A stretch of 64,000 nt of DNA, taken from DAHUXD01 sp963736455 (GTDB lineage: Bacteria; Acidobacteriota; Thermoanaerobaculia; UBA5066; Gp7-AA6). The position numbers were made by a program, and so were the translations under genes. Of the stretch, positions 38,699-47,465 are shown in pieces. The stretch is from assembly GCA_963736455.1 (NCBI GenBank), contig CAVTON010000002.1, forward strand, positions 1,116,001 to 1,180,000, read 5' to 3'. Below the pieces are notes generated by a model. The model was not told the DNA's origin and made no database searches. It worked only from the letters and a program-made list of their open reading frames with translations. Numbering within the stretch: position 1 is the first letter of the stretch; the number at the start of each line of letters is the position of its first letter.

Positions 38699-41668
38699 CT
38701 AGGAAGCGCGCAGAATCCGCGCGGCGTCCGCGCGCGCCGCTCGGAGCCCGCCGAGGTCCAGCGGAATTCGGAGGCGGACCTCGCAGCCTCCCTCCGGAGC
38801 GCCGACGAGCGCGAGATCGTGCGCGCCCGGGTAGAGCGCCTCCAGGCGGCGGCGCGTGTTGGCCAGTCCGATTCCCGGCGAAACGCTCTCGCCCTTGAGG
38901 CCCGGCCCGTTGTCGCGGAGAGCGAGCAGGAGCGATCCGCCGTCGGCATGCGCCGAGATGCAGATGCGGCCGCGTCCGCCGCGCCGCAGGAGGCCGTGCT
39001 TGATCGCGTTCTCGGCCAGCGGCTGCAGGAGAAACGTCGGCACCCGGGCGGCGTTGACCGCGGGATCCACGTCGAGCGCGATCTCGAGGCGGTCCCGGAA
39101 GCGGACCTTCTCGATCTCGAGATACTTGTCGAGGATGACGAGCTCCTCCTCGAGGGGCACGAGCGGCGTCTCCTCGGAGCGCAGCGAGAGGCGCAGCAGC
39201 TCGCCGAGGCGAACCACCATGCAGCGGGCGCGCTCGGGGTCCTTGCCAATCAGGGGAAGGATGCTGTTGAGCGTGTTGAACAGGAAGTGCGGCCGCAGCT
39301 GGAACTGCAGTGCGTCGAGCTGCGCCTCGACCAGCGAAGTCCGTAGCCTCTCCTTCGTCTCGAGACGCCGCACGCGAAGGCGGTACGCGCCGGCCGCCGA
39401 GGCGGCCAGCGCGAGGAGAACGGCGATGCGGAACCCGGTCGTCTGCCAGAGGTGCCGGGCGATGACGACATCCAGCGAAGCGCCCGCCGGGCTCCAGATT
39501 CCGTCCTCGTTGGCCGCGACGACGTGGAACCGATAGTGCCCCGGAGGGAGGTTGGTGTAGTAGGCGGTGCGGCGCGGCCCGGCGTCGATCCAGCCGCGAT
39601 CGAACCCCTCGAGGCGGAAACGAAAGCGCACGGCGAGCGGGTTGCGGAACGACAGCGCCGTGTAGCCGAGCTCGAGCCGGTCGGTGCCGGGGGGCAGGCG
39701 GAGCGGCTCGCCGACGCGCATCTTCGCACCGTCGGCCACGACCTGCTCGAGGACGACCGCCGGAGCGAGCCGATTCAGCTCGATCCGCGCCGGGTCGGCC
39801 ATGGCCAGGCCCTTGATGGTCGCGAACCACAGGCGGCCGTCACGGCTCCGCCAGCCGCCGTGCTGTGTTCCGTTGCACTCGGCCGGGATCATGCGCGCGG
39901 CCGTTCCGAAGGTTACGCGATCGGTGATCCGCGACGCCGAACGGCCCGCGGCCTCGAGCTCTCCGAGCGAGACCCGGAAGACTCCGCTGTTGGAGGTCAG
40001 CCAGAGATAGCCGCGGCCGTCCTCCAGGACTCGCTGCGGCGCGTCGTGGAAGAGACCCTCCTTCTGGCGATACGTCGTGAATCGCCCGTCGCGGTAGCGG
40101 GACAGGCCTCCACGCGTCGCGAACCAGTACGTCCCGTCGGCGCCCTGAAAGGTGGACATGACGACGTTGTGCGCGAGACCGTCGCGGGTCGTGAACGTCC
40201 GAAAGCGGCCTCCGGAGTAGCGGGTGACTCCGCCTCCGACCGTCCCGATCCAGATCGCGCCCTCACGATCCTCGAAGAGGGAGAAGATCGAATCGGATCC
40301 GAGGCCGTCGCGGGCGCGAAAGTTGACGAACCGGCCGGCTTCGAAGCGGCTGACTCCCGCCGCCACCGTCGCGACCCACACGGCCCCGCCCCGATCCACC
40401 AGCACGGACACGACTCCGTTTCCGGCGAGGCCGTCCCGGGACGTGTAGTGCGACAGCCGCGGCCCGTCGAGCCGGTAGAGCCCGGAGCCCTTCGTGCCGA
40501 CCCAGAGCGCGCCGCGGGAGTCTTCCGCGATCGCCGAAACGGCATCGTCGAACCTCGTGTACGGCTCGAAGCGCTCGTGTCCCGGCAGGCGGCGATTGAG
40601 CACGCCGTCGGCGGTGCCGGCCCAGAGCGTGCCGCGGCTGTCCTCGAAGACCGACCAGAGCTTGTCCTCGGAGAGCCCGTCGCGGGACGTGTCGAAGACG
40701 ATGCGCTGCTTCTTGATCCGGTCGAGGCCTCCGTCGGTCGTGCCCACCCACAGGCTGCCCTCGCGATCCTCCTGGAGCGCGAGGACGCGATCGCTCGACA
40801 GCCCGTCTTCGACGCCGTGCCGCTGGAATCGCCCGTCGCGGAACCGAAACAGGCCGCCGTCGGTCCCGACCCAGAGGCTTCCGTCGCGGTCGCGGAAGAG
40901 CGCGTGGATGGAGTCGTTCGACAGACCGGCGCCCCCGCCGAGCAGCGTGAGCTCATCCCCGTCGATGCGGGCGAGGCCGCGGCCCGTGCCGACCCAGACT
41001 CCGCCGTTGGGGTCCGCCAGCAGCGCGAAGGCGCCGCCGGGAAAGCCATCCGCCGGGCCCCACGCGGCGAAGCGCTCGCCGTCCCATCGCGAGGCGCCCC
41101 AGTGGCCGCCGATCCACAGGCCTCCGCGCCCGTCCTCGCCGATCGCCGCGACGCGGCCCGGAACGCCCTCGCAATCCCCGTACGTCTCCGCGCGATCGCC
41201 CTCGAGCCGGGTCACGCCGAGGGTGGATCCCACCCAGAGCGCGCCCCCACGGTCTTCGTAGAGCGCGCCGACCCTCGCATGGTCGATCCCTCCGGTGCGG
41301 ACCGCTTCGAACTCTCCGCGCCGAAGGCGGACGAGTCCGGAGCTCGTCCCGATCCAGAGCGTTCCGTCGCGTGACTCGGCCAGCGCCTGGACCCAGTCGT
41401 CCGAGAGGGCCGGAGTGTTTCGCGTGTCGAAGATGGTGAAGCGAACGCCGTCGAACCGGACGAGACCCTCCTGGGTTCCGAGCCAGAGATAACCGTCGCG
41501 GGTCTGGACGATGGCGCTCACCGAGTTCTGCGGCAATCCGGAGTCGCTCGTCCAGACGTCGTGGCCGTATTGCGAGAGCGGGATCGAAGGGTCCAGGCCG
41601 CGGGCCGCCGACCCGGCGAGGACGGCCGCCACGAGCGCGCAAAGCAGTCGGGATCCCCGGGCCAACAC
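38699..41668 (-). CDS. Two-component propeller sensor histidine kinase (LytS-type)
   Basis: This 989-residue membrane sensor has a signal segment (RLLCALVAAVLAGSAARG), a long periplasmic region of repeated YLWLGT-type blades that make a double propeller (to about residue 640), a Y_Y_Y domain, a membrane helix near residue 750 (GFRIAVLLALAASAAGAYRL), and a His_kinase domain with QFQLRPHFLFNTLNSI and the ATP-binding ENAIKHGL and DNGPGL segments. Such kinases usually pair with a LytTR response regulator, but none is adjacent. GTG 41668 is the annotated start. It may sense a polymer or envelope signal; this is inference. Confidence 0.9.
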   Translation of the reverse strand: MLARGSRLLCALVAAVLAGSAARGLDPSIPLSQYGHDVWTSDSGLPQNSVSAIVQTRDGYLWLGTQEGLVRFDGVRFTIFDTRNTPALSDDWVQALAESRDGTLWIGTSSGLVRLRRGEFEAVRTGGIDHARVGALYEDRGGALWVGSTLGVTRLEGDRAETYGDCEGVPGRVAAIGEDGRGGLWIGGHWGASRWDGERFAAWGPADGFPGGAFALLADPNGGVWVGTGRGLARIDGDELTLLGGGAGLSNDSIHALFRDRDGSLWVGTDGGLFRFRDGRFQRHGVEDGLSSDRVLALQEDREGSLWVGTTDGGLDRIKKQRIVFDTSRDGLSEDKLWSVFEDSRGTLWAGTADGVLNRRLPGHERFEPYTRFDDAVSAIAEDSRGALWVGTKGSGLYRLDGPRLSHYTSRDGLAGNGVVSVLVDRGGAVWVATVAAGVSRFEAGRFVNFRARDGLGSDSIFSLFEDREGAIWIGTVGGGVTRYSGGRFRTFTTRDGLAHNVVMSTFQGADGTYWFATRGGLSRYRDGRFTTYRQKEGLFHDAPQRVLEDGRGYLWLTSNSGVFRVSLGELEAAGRSASRITDRVTFGTAARMIPAECNGTQHGGWRSRDGRLWFATIKGLAMADPARIELNRLAPAVVLEQVVADGAKMRVGEPLRLPPGTDRLELGYTALSFRNPLAVRFRFRLEGFDRGWIDAGPRRTAYYTNLPPGHYRFHVVAANEDGIWSPAGASLDVVIARHLWQTTGFRIAVLLALAASAAGAYRLRVRRLETKERLRTSLVEAQLDALQFQLRPHFLFNTLNSILPLIGKDPERARCMVVRLGELLRLSLRSEETPLVPLEEELVILDKYLEIEKVRFRDRLEIALDVDPAVNAARVPTFLLQPLAENAIKHGLLRRGGRGRICISAHADGGSLLLALRDNGPGLKGESVSPGIGLANTRRRLEALYPGAHDLALVGAPEGGCEVRLRIPLDLGGLRAARADAARILRAS

Positions 41669-41688
41669 GTCCGAGAAGACCCCAGGAT

Positions 41689-41757
41689 CGTCCCGGGCTC
41701 AATCCTTCCGGGATGGAGGGCTACGCAACGCGGACGAACGGCGGCGCGCCCGGGACG
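41689..41757. other. Inverted repeat upstream of the propeller kinase
   Basis: CGTCCCGGGC at 41689-41698 is repeated exactly in reverse complement at 41748-41757, 49 bases apart, in the 105-base gap before the kinase start; flanking GGAT and ATCC extend the match with a 2-base offset. It may be an operator. No T run follows, so a terminator is less likely. Confidence 0.35.
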
Positions 41758-41773
41758 AGATCCTCCCCGGCCG

Positions 41774-43090
41774 TCACGCGGGCAGCCGCAGCCGCGCGAT
41801 GCAGCCGTGGTGGCCGTGGCGGCTCTCGAGGGCGAACGTTCCCCCGTGCGCTTCGGCGATCTGCCGGGAGAGGACGAGGCCGATCCCCGAGCCGCCCGGT
41901 TTCGTGGTGAAGAAGGGCACGAAGAGGTTGGAGGTGTTCGGCATGCCGGGCCCGTCGTCGGCGACCCAGATCTCGACGGATCCCGAAGCGCGCCTCCATC
42001 CGATCGCGACGCCGCCCTGCGTCTCGAGCGCGGCATCCACGGCGTTGCGCGCGACGTTGATCAGGAGCTGCTCGAGCTGGTCGGCGTCGGCCGAGATCAC
42101 GAGCGCCGGTCCGGGGATGACCCCGACGGCGAGGCGCGTCTCGAGTCCGGCCACGCGGCGCACGAGCGGTTCGAGAGCGACCGGCGCGAGCCGGGGAGGC
42201 GGCAGCTTCGCCAGGCGCGTGTATGCCGTCGTGAAGCGCGACAAGGCCTCCGCGCGGGAGGCGATGACGGTCAGGCCCTGCCGCAGGTCGGCGCGCCAGT
42301 CGGCCGGCGGGTGCTCGTCGGCGGCGAGCCTCTGGAGGCTGCCCGCAATCGACTGAATCGGCGCGAGCGAGTTGTTGAGCTCGTGGCCGAGCACGCGGAT
42401 CAGGCGCTGCCAGGCCTGGCGCTCTTCTTCGCGGAGCGGGCGGCTGACGTCCGCGAGCACGAGCAGCGTGTGCGGAGCGCCCTCGAGGCGGAATGCGCTC
42501 TGGCGGATCTCCCAGCGCCCGGCCCCTCCGGGAAACGTGGCCTCCAGAATCCGCGGGGCGTCGGGCTCGAGGAACGCGGCGAGGCCGAGCTCGGCGGCCC
42601 TGCGCCCGCGAAGGCGCGGCTCGGGTTGCCCGAGGAGGCGCTCTCCGAACCGGTTGACGAGCCGGAGCAGCCCCGCCTCATCGAACGCGAAGACCGCCAC
42701 CTCGATCTCGGCCATCACGCGCGAGAGCAGCGCCGTGGCTTCGAGCGCTCCGAGACGCTGTTCGCGGAGCGTTTCGGCCAGGGCGTTGACCTCGATGAAC
42801 ACCTCTCCGAGGGCGTCGTCCGGCCGCGCGCCGCGCGCCCGGATCGAGAAGTCCTCCTCGCGCATGGCCGCGAGAATGTTGGAGACGGTCTGGAGCGGGC
42901 GAATCACGCGCTCGCGCAGCGCCTGGACGAAGGCGAGCCACGCGAGCACGACGAAGACGGTCAGCGTCCAGCGCACCTTGGACGAGTAGTCGCCGGCCCA
43001 CAGGATGCCGAGCGACACGGCGACCGCGGGCAGGGCGGCGGCCGCGGCCAGCAGGACGATCCGCCGATCGTGCGTCAGCGGCTTGCGCAC
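41774..43090 (-). CDS. Sensor histidine kinase, NtrY-like
   Basis: The 438-residue kinase has two N-terminal membrane helices (LLAAAAALPAVAVSLGIL and WTLTVFVVLAWLAFV), a HAMP-like linker, a PAS domain (EVAVFAFDEAGLLRLVN), a HisKA domain whose phospho-acceptor lies in VLGHELNNSLAPIQSIAG, and a HATPase with NVARNAVDAAL, VADDGPGMP and TTKPGGSGIGL. This matches NtrY and related kinases that work with sigma-54 activators. It follows the NtrC-like regulator by 4 bases on the same strand, so they form a pair. GTG 43090 is the start. Confidence 0.93.
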   Translation of the reverse strand: MRKPLTHDRRIVLLAAAAALPAVAVSLGILWAGDYSSKVRWTLTVFVVLAWLAFVQALRERVIRPLQTVSNILAAMREEDFSIRARGARPDDALGEVFIEVNALAETLREQRLGALEATALLSRVMAEIEVAVFAFDEAGLLRLVNRFGERLLGQPEPRLRGRRAAELGLAAFLEPDAPRILEATFPGGAGRWEIRQSAFRLEGAPHTLLVLADVSRPLREEERQAWQRLIRVLGHELNNSLAPIQSIAGSLQRLAADEHPPADWRADLRQGLTVIASRAEALSRFTTAYTRLAKLPPPRLAPVALEPLVRRVAGLETRLAVGVIPGPALVISADADQLEQLLINVARNAVDAALETQGGVAIGWRRASGSVEIWVADDGPGMPNTSNLFVPFFTTKPGGSGIGLVLSRQIAEAHGGTFALESRHGHHGCIARLRLPA

Positions 43091-43094
43091 GGTC

Positions 43095-44450
43095 CTACTG
43101 TCCGTGCTTCTCGAGCCGGCGGTAGAGGGCGCTGCGGGAGATGCCGAGAGCCCGGGCGGCGTGGCTCACGTTGCCGGCGTAGCGCTCCATGGCCTTTCGG
43201 ACGAGCAGGCCTTCGACCTGCTCGAGGGAGAGCTCGTCGAGGCGGGCCCCGTCGCCCCCGCGCCGCAGCGCCAGGTCGGCCGCGCGGATGCGATCTCCCG
43301 AAGCCATGAGCACCGCGCGCTCCACGGCATGATCGAGCTCGCGGACGTTTCCGGGCCATGGATGCGCGAGAAGCGCGTCGAGGGCGGCCGCCTCGAAGCC
43401 TCCGATCGGCTTGCGGTATCGCCGCGCGTGCGCCGCGAGGAAGTGGCTCGCGAGCGCCGGGATGTCCTCGCGCCGCTCGCGCAGGGGGGGAATCGGGATC
43501 TCGATCGTGTTCAGGCGAAAGAGGAGGTCCTGGCGGAATCGTCCGGCCGCCACATCGCCGCGCAGGTCGGCGTTGGTGGCCGACAGGATCCGCACGTCGG
43601 AGCGGATCGTCCGGGAGGAGCCGACGCGCTCGAATTCGCCGGTCTCGAGGACGCGCAGGAGCTTGCCCTGCTGCGAGGCGGGGACGTTGCCGATCTCGTC
43701 GAGGAAGAGCGTTCCTCCCTGGGCGAGCTCGAAGCGGCCGACGCGATCGGCGCGCGCGTCGGTGAAGGCGCCCTTGACGTGGCCGAAGAGCTCGCTTTCG
43801 AAGACGCCCTCGGAGATGCCTCCGGCGTTCAGCGTGACGAACGGCCGGCCGGCGCGCGGGGAGGCGGCGTGGAGCGCACGGGCGACGACCGCCTTGCCGC
43901 TGCCGTTCTCGCCCATGATCAGCACGTTCGCGTCCGACGGGCCGACGCGCGCGATCACGTCGAGCACGGGGCGCATCGCCGGCGACGCGGCGATCATCGC
44001 GGGCTCGCCTTCGTGCCGCAGCAGGCGGTTCTCGGCCTCGAGCCTCTCTCCGTGCCGGAGAGCGCGGCCGAGGGCGACCTGGGTCCGGAGCGTCGCGAGC
44101 AGGCGGGCGTTGTCCCACGGCTTCTGGACGAAGTCGCGCGCTCCGCGTCGCATCGCCTCGACGGCCAGGTCCACGGTGCCCCAGGCCGTCATCACGAGCA
44201 CGGGAAGGTGCGGATCGAGCTCCCGGATCCTCCCGAGCAGGTCGAGCCCTTCCTGGCCGGACGTCGTGTCGCGCGCGTAGTTCAGGTCGATCAGCACCGC
44301 GTCGAAGTCGCGAGCCTCGAGCGCGGCGAGGGCGCCCGCGGGCGAGGAGGCCGTCTCGCTTTCGAGTCCCTCTCCCTTGAGCAGGAGACGCAGGGCCTCG
44401 AGCACGTCCTTCTGGTCGTCCGCGATCAGGACGCGGGCGGCGCCCCTCAC
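43095..44450 (-). CDS. Sigma-54-dependent response regulator, NtrC-like
   Basis: This 451-residue regulator has a receiver domain with the phospho-acceptor Asp in DAVLIDLNYARD, a AAA+ domain with Walker A GENGSGKAVVARAL, Walker B GTLFLDEIG, and a Fis-type helix-turn-helix (AARALGISRSALYRRLEKHG). The sigma-54 contact loop reads GAFTDA, not the usual GAFTGA. It probably activates nearby permease genes, as such pairs commonly lie beside MacB clusters in Acidobacteriota, but I found no clear -24/-12 promoter in the array. GTG 44450 follows msrB by 13 bases. Confidence 0.92.
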   Translation of the reverse strand: MRGAARVLIADDQKDVLEALRLLLKGEGLESETASSPAGALAALEARDFDAVLIDLNYARDTTSGQEGLDLLGRIRELDPHLPVLVMTAWGTVDLAVEAMRRGARDFVQKPWDNARLLATLRTQVALGRALRHGERLEAENRLLRHEGEPAMIAASPAMRPVLDVIARVGPSDANVLIMGENGSGKAVVARALHAASPRAGRPFVTLNAGGISEGVFESELFGHVKGAFTDARADRVGRFELAQGGTLFLDEIGNVPASQQGKLLRVLETGEFERVGSSRTIRSDVRILSATNADLRGDVAAGRFRQDLLFRLNTIEIPIPPLRERREDIPALASHFLAAHARRYRKPIGGFEAAALDALLAHPWPGNVRELDHAVERAVLMASGDRIRAADLALRRGGDGARLDELSLEQVEGLLVRKAMERYAGNVSHAARALGISRSALYRRLEKHGQ

Positions 44451-44463
44451 GGCCTGCGCCGCC

Positions 44464-44880
44464 TCACCGCGGCCGGAAATCGAGGGCCGCGGAGTTCATG
44501 CAATAGCGCAGGCCGGTCGGCTCCGGCCCGTCGTCGAACACGTGGCCGAGGTGCGATTCGCAGAGCCGGCAGACGACCTCGGTGCGCGCCATGTACAGGC
44601 TCTTGTCGGCGTGCGTGCGCACGCTCTCGGAGCCGGCCGGCTCGGAGAAGCTCGGCCAGCCCGTTCCCGAATCGAACTTCGCCTGGGACCCGAACAGAGG
44701 ATTGCCGCAGCCCGCGCAGACATAGACGCCGGCCGCGTGATGGTTCCAGTACTTGCCCGTGAAGGCGCGCTCGGTGCCCTTCTCGCGCAGGATCCGGTAC
44801 TGCTCCGGCGTCAGCGCCGCCTTCCACTCCTCGTCCGCCTTCCGGACCGGAGAGGCGGGCTGGCCCTTTTCCTCCGCCAT
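44464..44880 (-). CDS. msrB: Peptide-methionine (R)-S-oxide reductase
   Basis: MsrB reduces the R epimer of methionine sulfoxide in proteins. The 138-residue protein has both zinc-binding CxxC pairs (CAGCGNPLF and CRLCESHLGHVFDDGP), TGWPSF, and the catalytic cysteine in LRYCMNSAALDF. There is no signal peptide, so it acts in the cytoplasm. It is the normal cysteine form, not a selenoprotein. TAGATT on the minus strand ends 7 bases before ATG 44880. The link to the two-component genes downstream suggests shared stress control, by inference only. Confidence 0.95.
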   Translation of the reverse strand: MAEEKGQPASPVRKADEEWKAALTPEQYRILREKGTERAFTGKYWNHHAAGVYVCAGCGNPLFGSQAKFDSGTGWPSFSEPAGSESVRTHADKSLYMARTEVVCRLCESHLGHVFDDGPEPTGLRYCMNSAALDFRPR

Positions 44881-44887
44881 GGCCGGG

Positions 44888-44893
44888 AATCTA
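44888..44893 (-). promoter_or_regulatory. Candidate -10 box of msrB, leaderless spacing
   Basis: On the minus strand TAGATT (44893 to 44888) ends 7 bases before ATG 44880. The box follows a G/C-rich hairpin at 44902-44920. Confidence 0.5.
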
Positions 44894-44901
44894 CCACCGA
44901 G

Positions 44902-44938
44902 GGGGCCGGGGGGCGGCCCCTACTCGCTCCGGAGCGAG
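44902..44938 (-). terminator. Hairpin and palindrome after the permease array
   Basis: GGGGCCG at 44902-44908 pairs with CGGCCCC at 44914-44920 over a 5-base loop, and CTCGCTCC/GGAGCGAG at 44923-44938 is a perfect 16-base palindrome. They sit between the last permease and msrB and may end or attenuate the array message, but there is no T run. The other ~90 bases of the gap show nothing. Confidence 0.35.
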
Positions 44939-45027
44939 GGTGAGTGCGGGGATCGGCGCCCGGACGACGATCCGGGTCGGGCGCATCGATGGCGAAGGTC
45001 GAGGCGAGCCGGTTCATCGTGGCGGCC

Positions 45028-47455
45028 TCATTCCGAACCGAGGGCGACCCGCGGGTCGAGGCGAGACGCTCGCCGCGCCGGAAGCCAGTGCGCGGCCCCT
45101 GCCACTGCGGCGAGCAGTGCGGCGGCGCCCGCGAGCGCCACGGGGTCTCCGGGGCTGACTTCGTAGAGGACAGAGCGCAGGAGACGTGTCAGGGCGAGCG
45201 CGGCCAGGACGCCGCCGCCCAGTCCGGCGGCCACGGTCCCGGCGCCGCGGACGAGGACCAGACGGACGATGTCGCCGGGCCGCGCGCCGAGCGCGGTCCG
45301 GATCCCGAACTCGCGCCGCCGCCGCGCGACCCCGTGCGCGACGACGCCGTAGAGGCCGACCGAAGCGATGAGCAGGGCGATACCGGCGAAGCCCCCGAGC
45401 AATCGCATCACGAAGACACGCGGCGCCGCCGACTTCCTCACGAGGTCTTCCATCGTGGACACCGCGTAGACGGGAACCGAGGGATCGAGGCCGCGCAGTG
45501 AGGCAATGAGCGACGGCGCGAGCCGCTCCGGGTGCGGCGTCCGGGACCGGACGACGAGCGTCAGCATTCCGTCGACGAACTGAGGCTGGGGCAGGTACAT
45601 CTGGGGAGTCGGCGCTTGCGCCACGTCGCGGTGTCGAACGTCGCCCGCGATGCCGACGATCGTCCGCCAGGGACCGTTGTCGGGGTCGCCGATCCGTACG
45701 CGCTCTCCGATCGGATCGCGGCCCGAAAAGAGAGACCGGGCGGTCGTCTCCGAAACGATCATGACCGGGAGGGAATCGGCGCGGTCCGCTTCGGTGAAGA
45801 GACGTCCGCGAAGGAGCCGAACGCCCATCGCCGCGAAGTATCCGGGCGTCACAGAGTAGCGCTCGACGGCCGGGTCTTCCGCCGTGTTCGCCTTCGAGTG
45901 GCCTTCGACGTGGAAGCCGAAGGAATCTCCGTTGCCGCCGAGGGGAATCTGGCCGGCGAAACCGGCCGCCGCGACCTCGCCGTGGGATCGGACCTGCTCC
46001 AGGGCGCGCCGCTGGTAGTCGAGCACGGCGGCCTCCTGCTCGTAGGCAGGCCCGCTCAGAGAGACCGCGAGCGTCAGCACGCGGTCCGGAACGAAACCGA
46101 ACGGCGTGTCGAGGAGCCGCGTCAGGCTCCGGATCATCAGCAGGGCGCCGGCGACGAGGACAACCCCGATGGCCAGGTCGGCGCCGACGAGCCAGCGTCG
46201 GGATCGCGCCGCGTCGGCCCCGGAGCTCGATCTCGACGCCGAGGCCAGGGCGCGCGGCAGCCAGGCCGACGAGGTCTGGAGCGCGGGAACGATTCCGGCC
46301 ACGAGCGCGGCCCCGAGGGAGAGGATCGTCGCGAAGGCGACGACACGGACGTCGACGGCCGCGTCCCCGAGGCGGGGAAGTGCGATCGGGGCGAGCCTCA
46401 GGAGAGCGGTGTGGAGGAGCGCGGCGAGGGCGAGCCCGAGGGCGCCGCCGGCGCCTCCGAGGACGAGGCTCTCGACGAGGAGCTGGCGGATCAACCGGCC
46501 GCGGCTCGCGCCGAGCGCGCCGCGGATCGCCATCTCGTGGGCCCGCGTCACGCCGCGCGCGAGCATGAGGTTGGCGACGTTCGCGCAGGCCGCCAGCAGG
46601 ACGAAGCCGACCGCGCCGAGCAGGACGAGCAACGGCACGCGGGCTCCGGCCGTCAATTCATTCCAGAGCGGCGTTACCGTGAACTCCCCGACCGGGTAGT
46701 CGCGGGGATACTGCGCGGCCAGCCGGCCGCGGATCCGATCCAGGTCCGCCTCGGCCCGGGCGATGGACACGCCGGGAGCCAGCTGACCGATGGCCTTGAG
46801 GTGCTCGCAGCTCCGGCAGGCGTACGGACAGTCCGCGCCGATACCCGACGGGTGCCCAGAGCTGCGCGTCCTGGTAGTAGCGCGCCGAGAGCAGGTCGCG
46901 AAACTCTTTCGGCAGCACGCCGACGACGCGGAAGTCCTCGCCGTTTAGGCGGACGGACCGGCCGACGATCGCGGGGTCGGCGCCGAACCGGCTCCGCCAG
47001 AGTGCGTCGCTCAGCAGAACCACCTTCCAGGCGTCGGGGTTGTCGTCGTCCTTCGCGATGAACCTGCCGAGAGCCGGCCGGGCGCCGAGCATGGCGAAGT
47101 AGTCGGGAGTGACTCGCAGTGCCGGTAGGCGTTGCCCGCCGTCGGGCGCACTCAGCGTCGGGTACCAGGAACGGATTACGGCCATCCGGGAGAAGGTCCG
47201 GTTGTCGTCGCGGACGTCCTCGAACGTCTCGTAGCCGATGTTGTCCGGCTCCGCGTTCGGCGACCGGTCGCCCAAGCGCACGAGGCGGCCGGCGTCCGGG
47301 TAGGGAAGCGGCCGCCACAGCACCGCATCCACGACGCTGAAGATGCCGGCGTTGGCGGCGATGCCGAGGGCGAAGGTCGCGAGGGCCATCGCCGTGAACC
47401 CGGGGCTGCGGCGCAGGGAGCGGATCGCGGAGCGGACGTCCTGGCCGATCGTCAT
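45028..47455 (-). pseudogene. ADOP-type permease with +1 frameshift
   Basis: The N-terminal half (TIGQDVRSAIRSLRRSPGF, the helix and the first periplasmic domain) runs from ATG 47455 to about base 46841 and then loses sense; the second half resumes one frame over at DCPYACRSCEHLKAIGQL and continues to VALGSE at 45028. The total is 2428 bases, one more than a multiple of three. Removing one base in TATCGG near 46840-46842 gives PVGYGADCPYACRSC, which aligns without gaps to PLGYDTSLPQSCRSC in the permease at 49993. The gene is otherwise full length (about 809 residues). It is either a recent pseudogene or a sequencing error. GAGGAG precedes the start. Confidence 0.85.
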
Positions 47456-47465
47456 CGAAGACTCC

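Noticed and set aside
44464..44880. MsrB as a second selenoprotein
   Set aside because: The catalytic position is an ordinary Cys codon in LRYCMNS.
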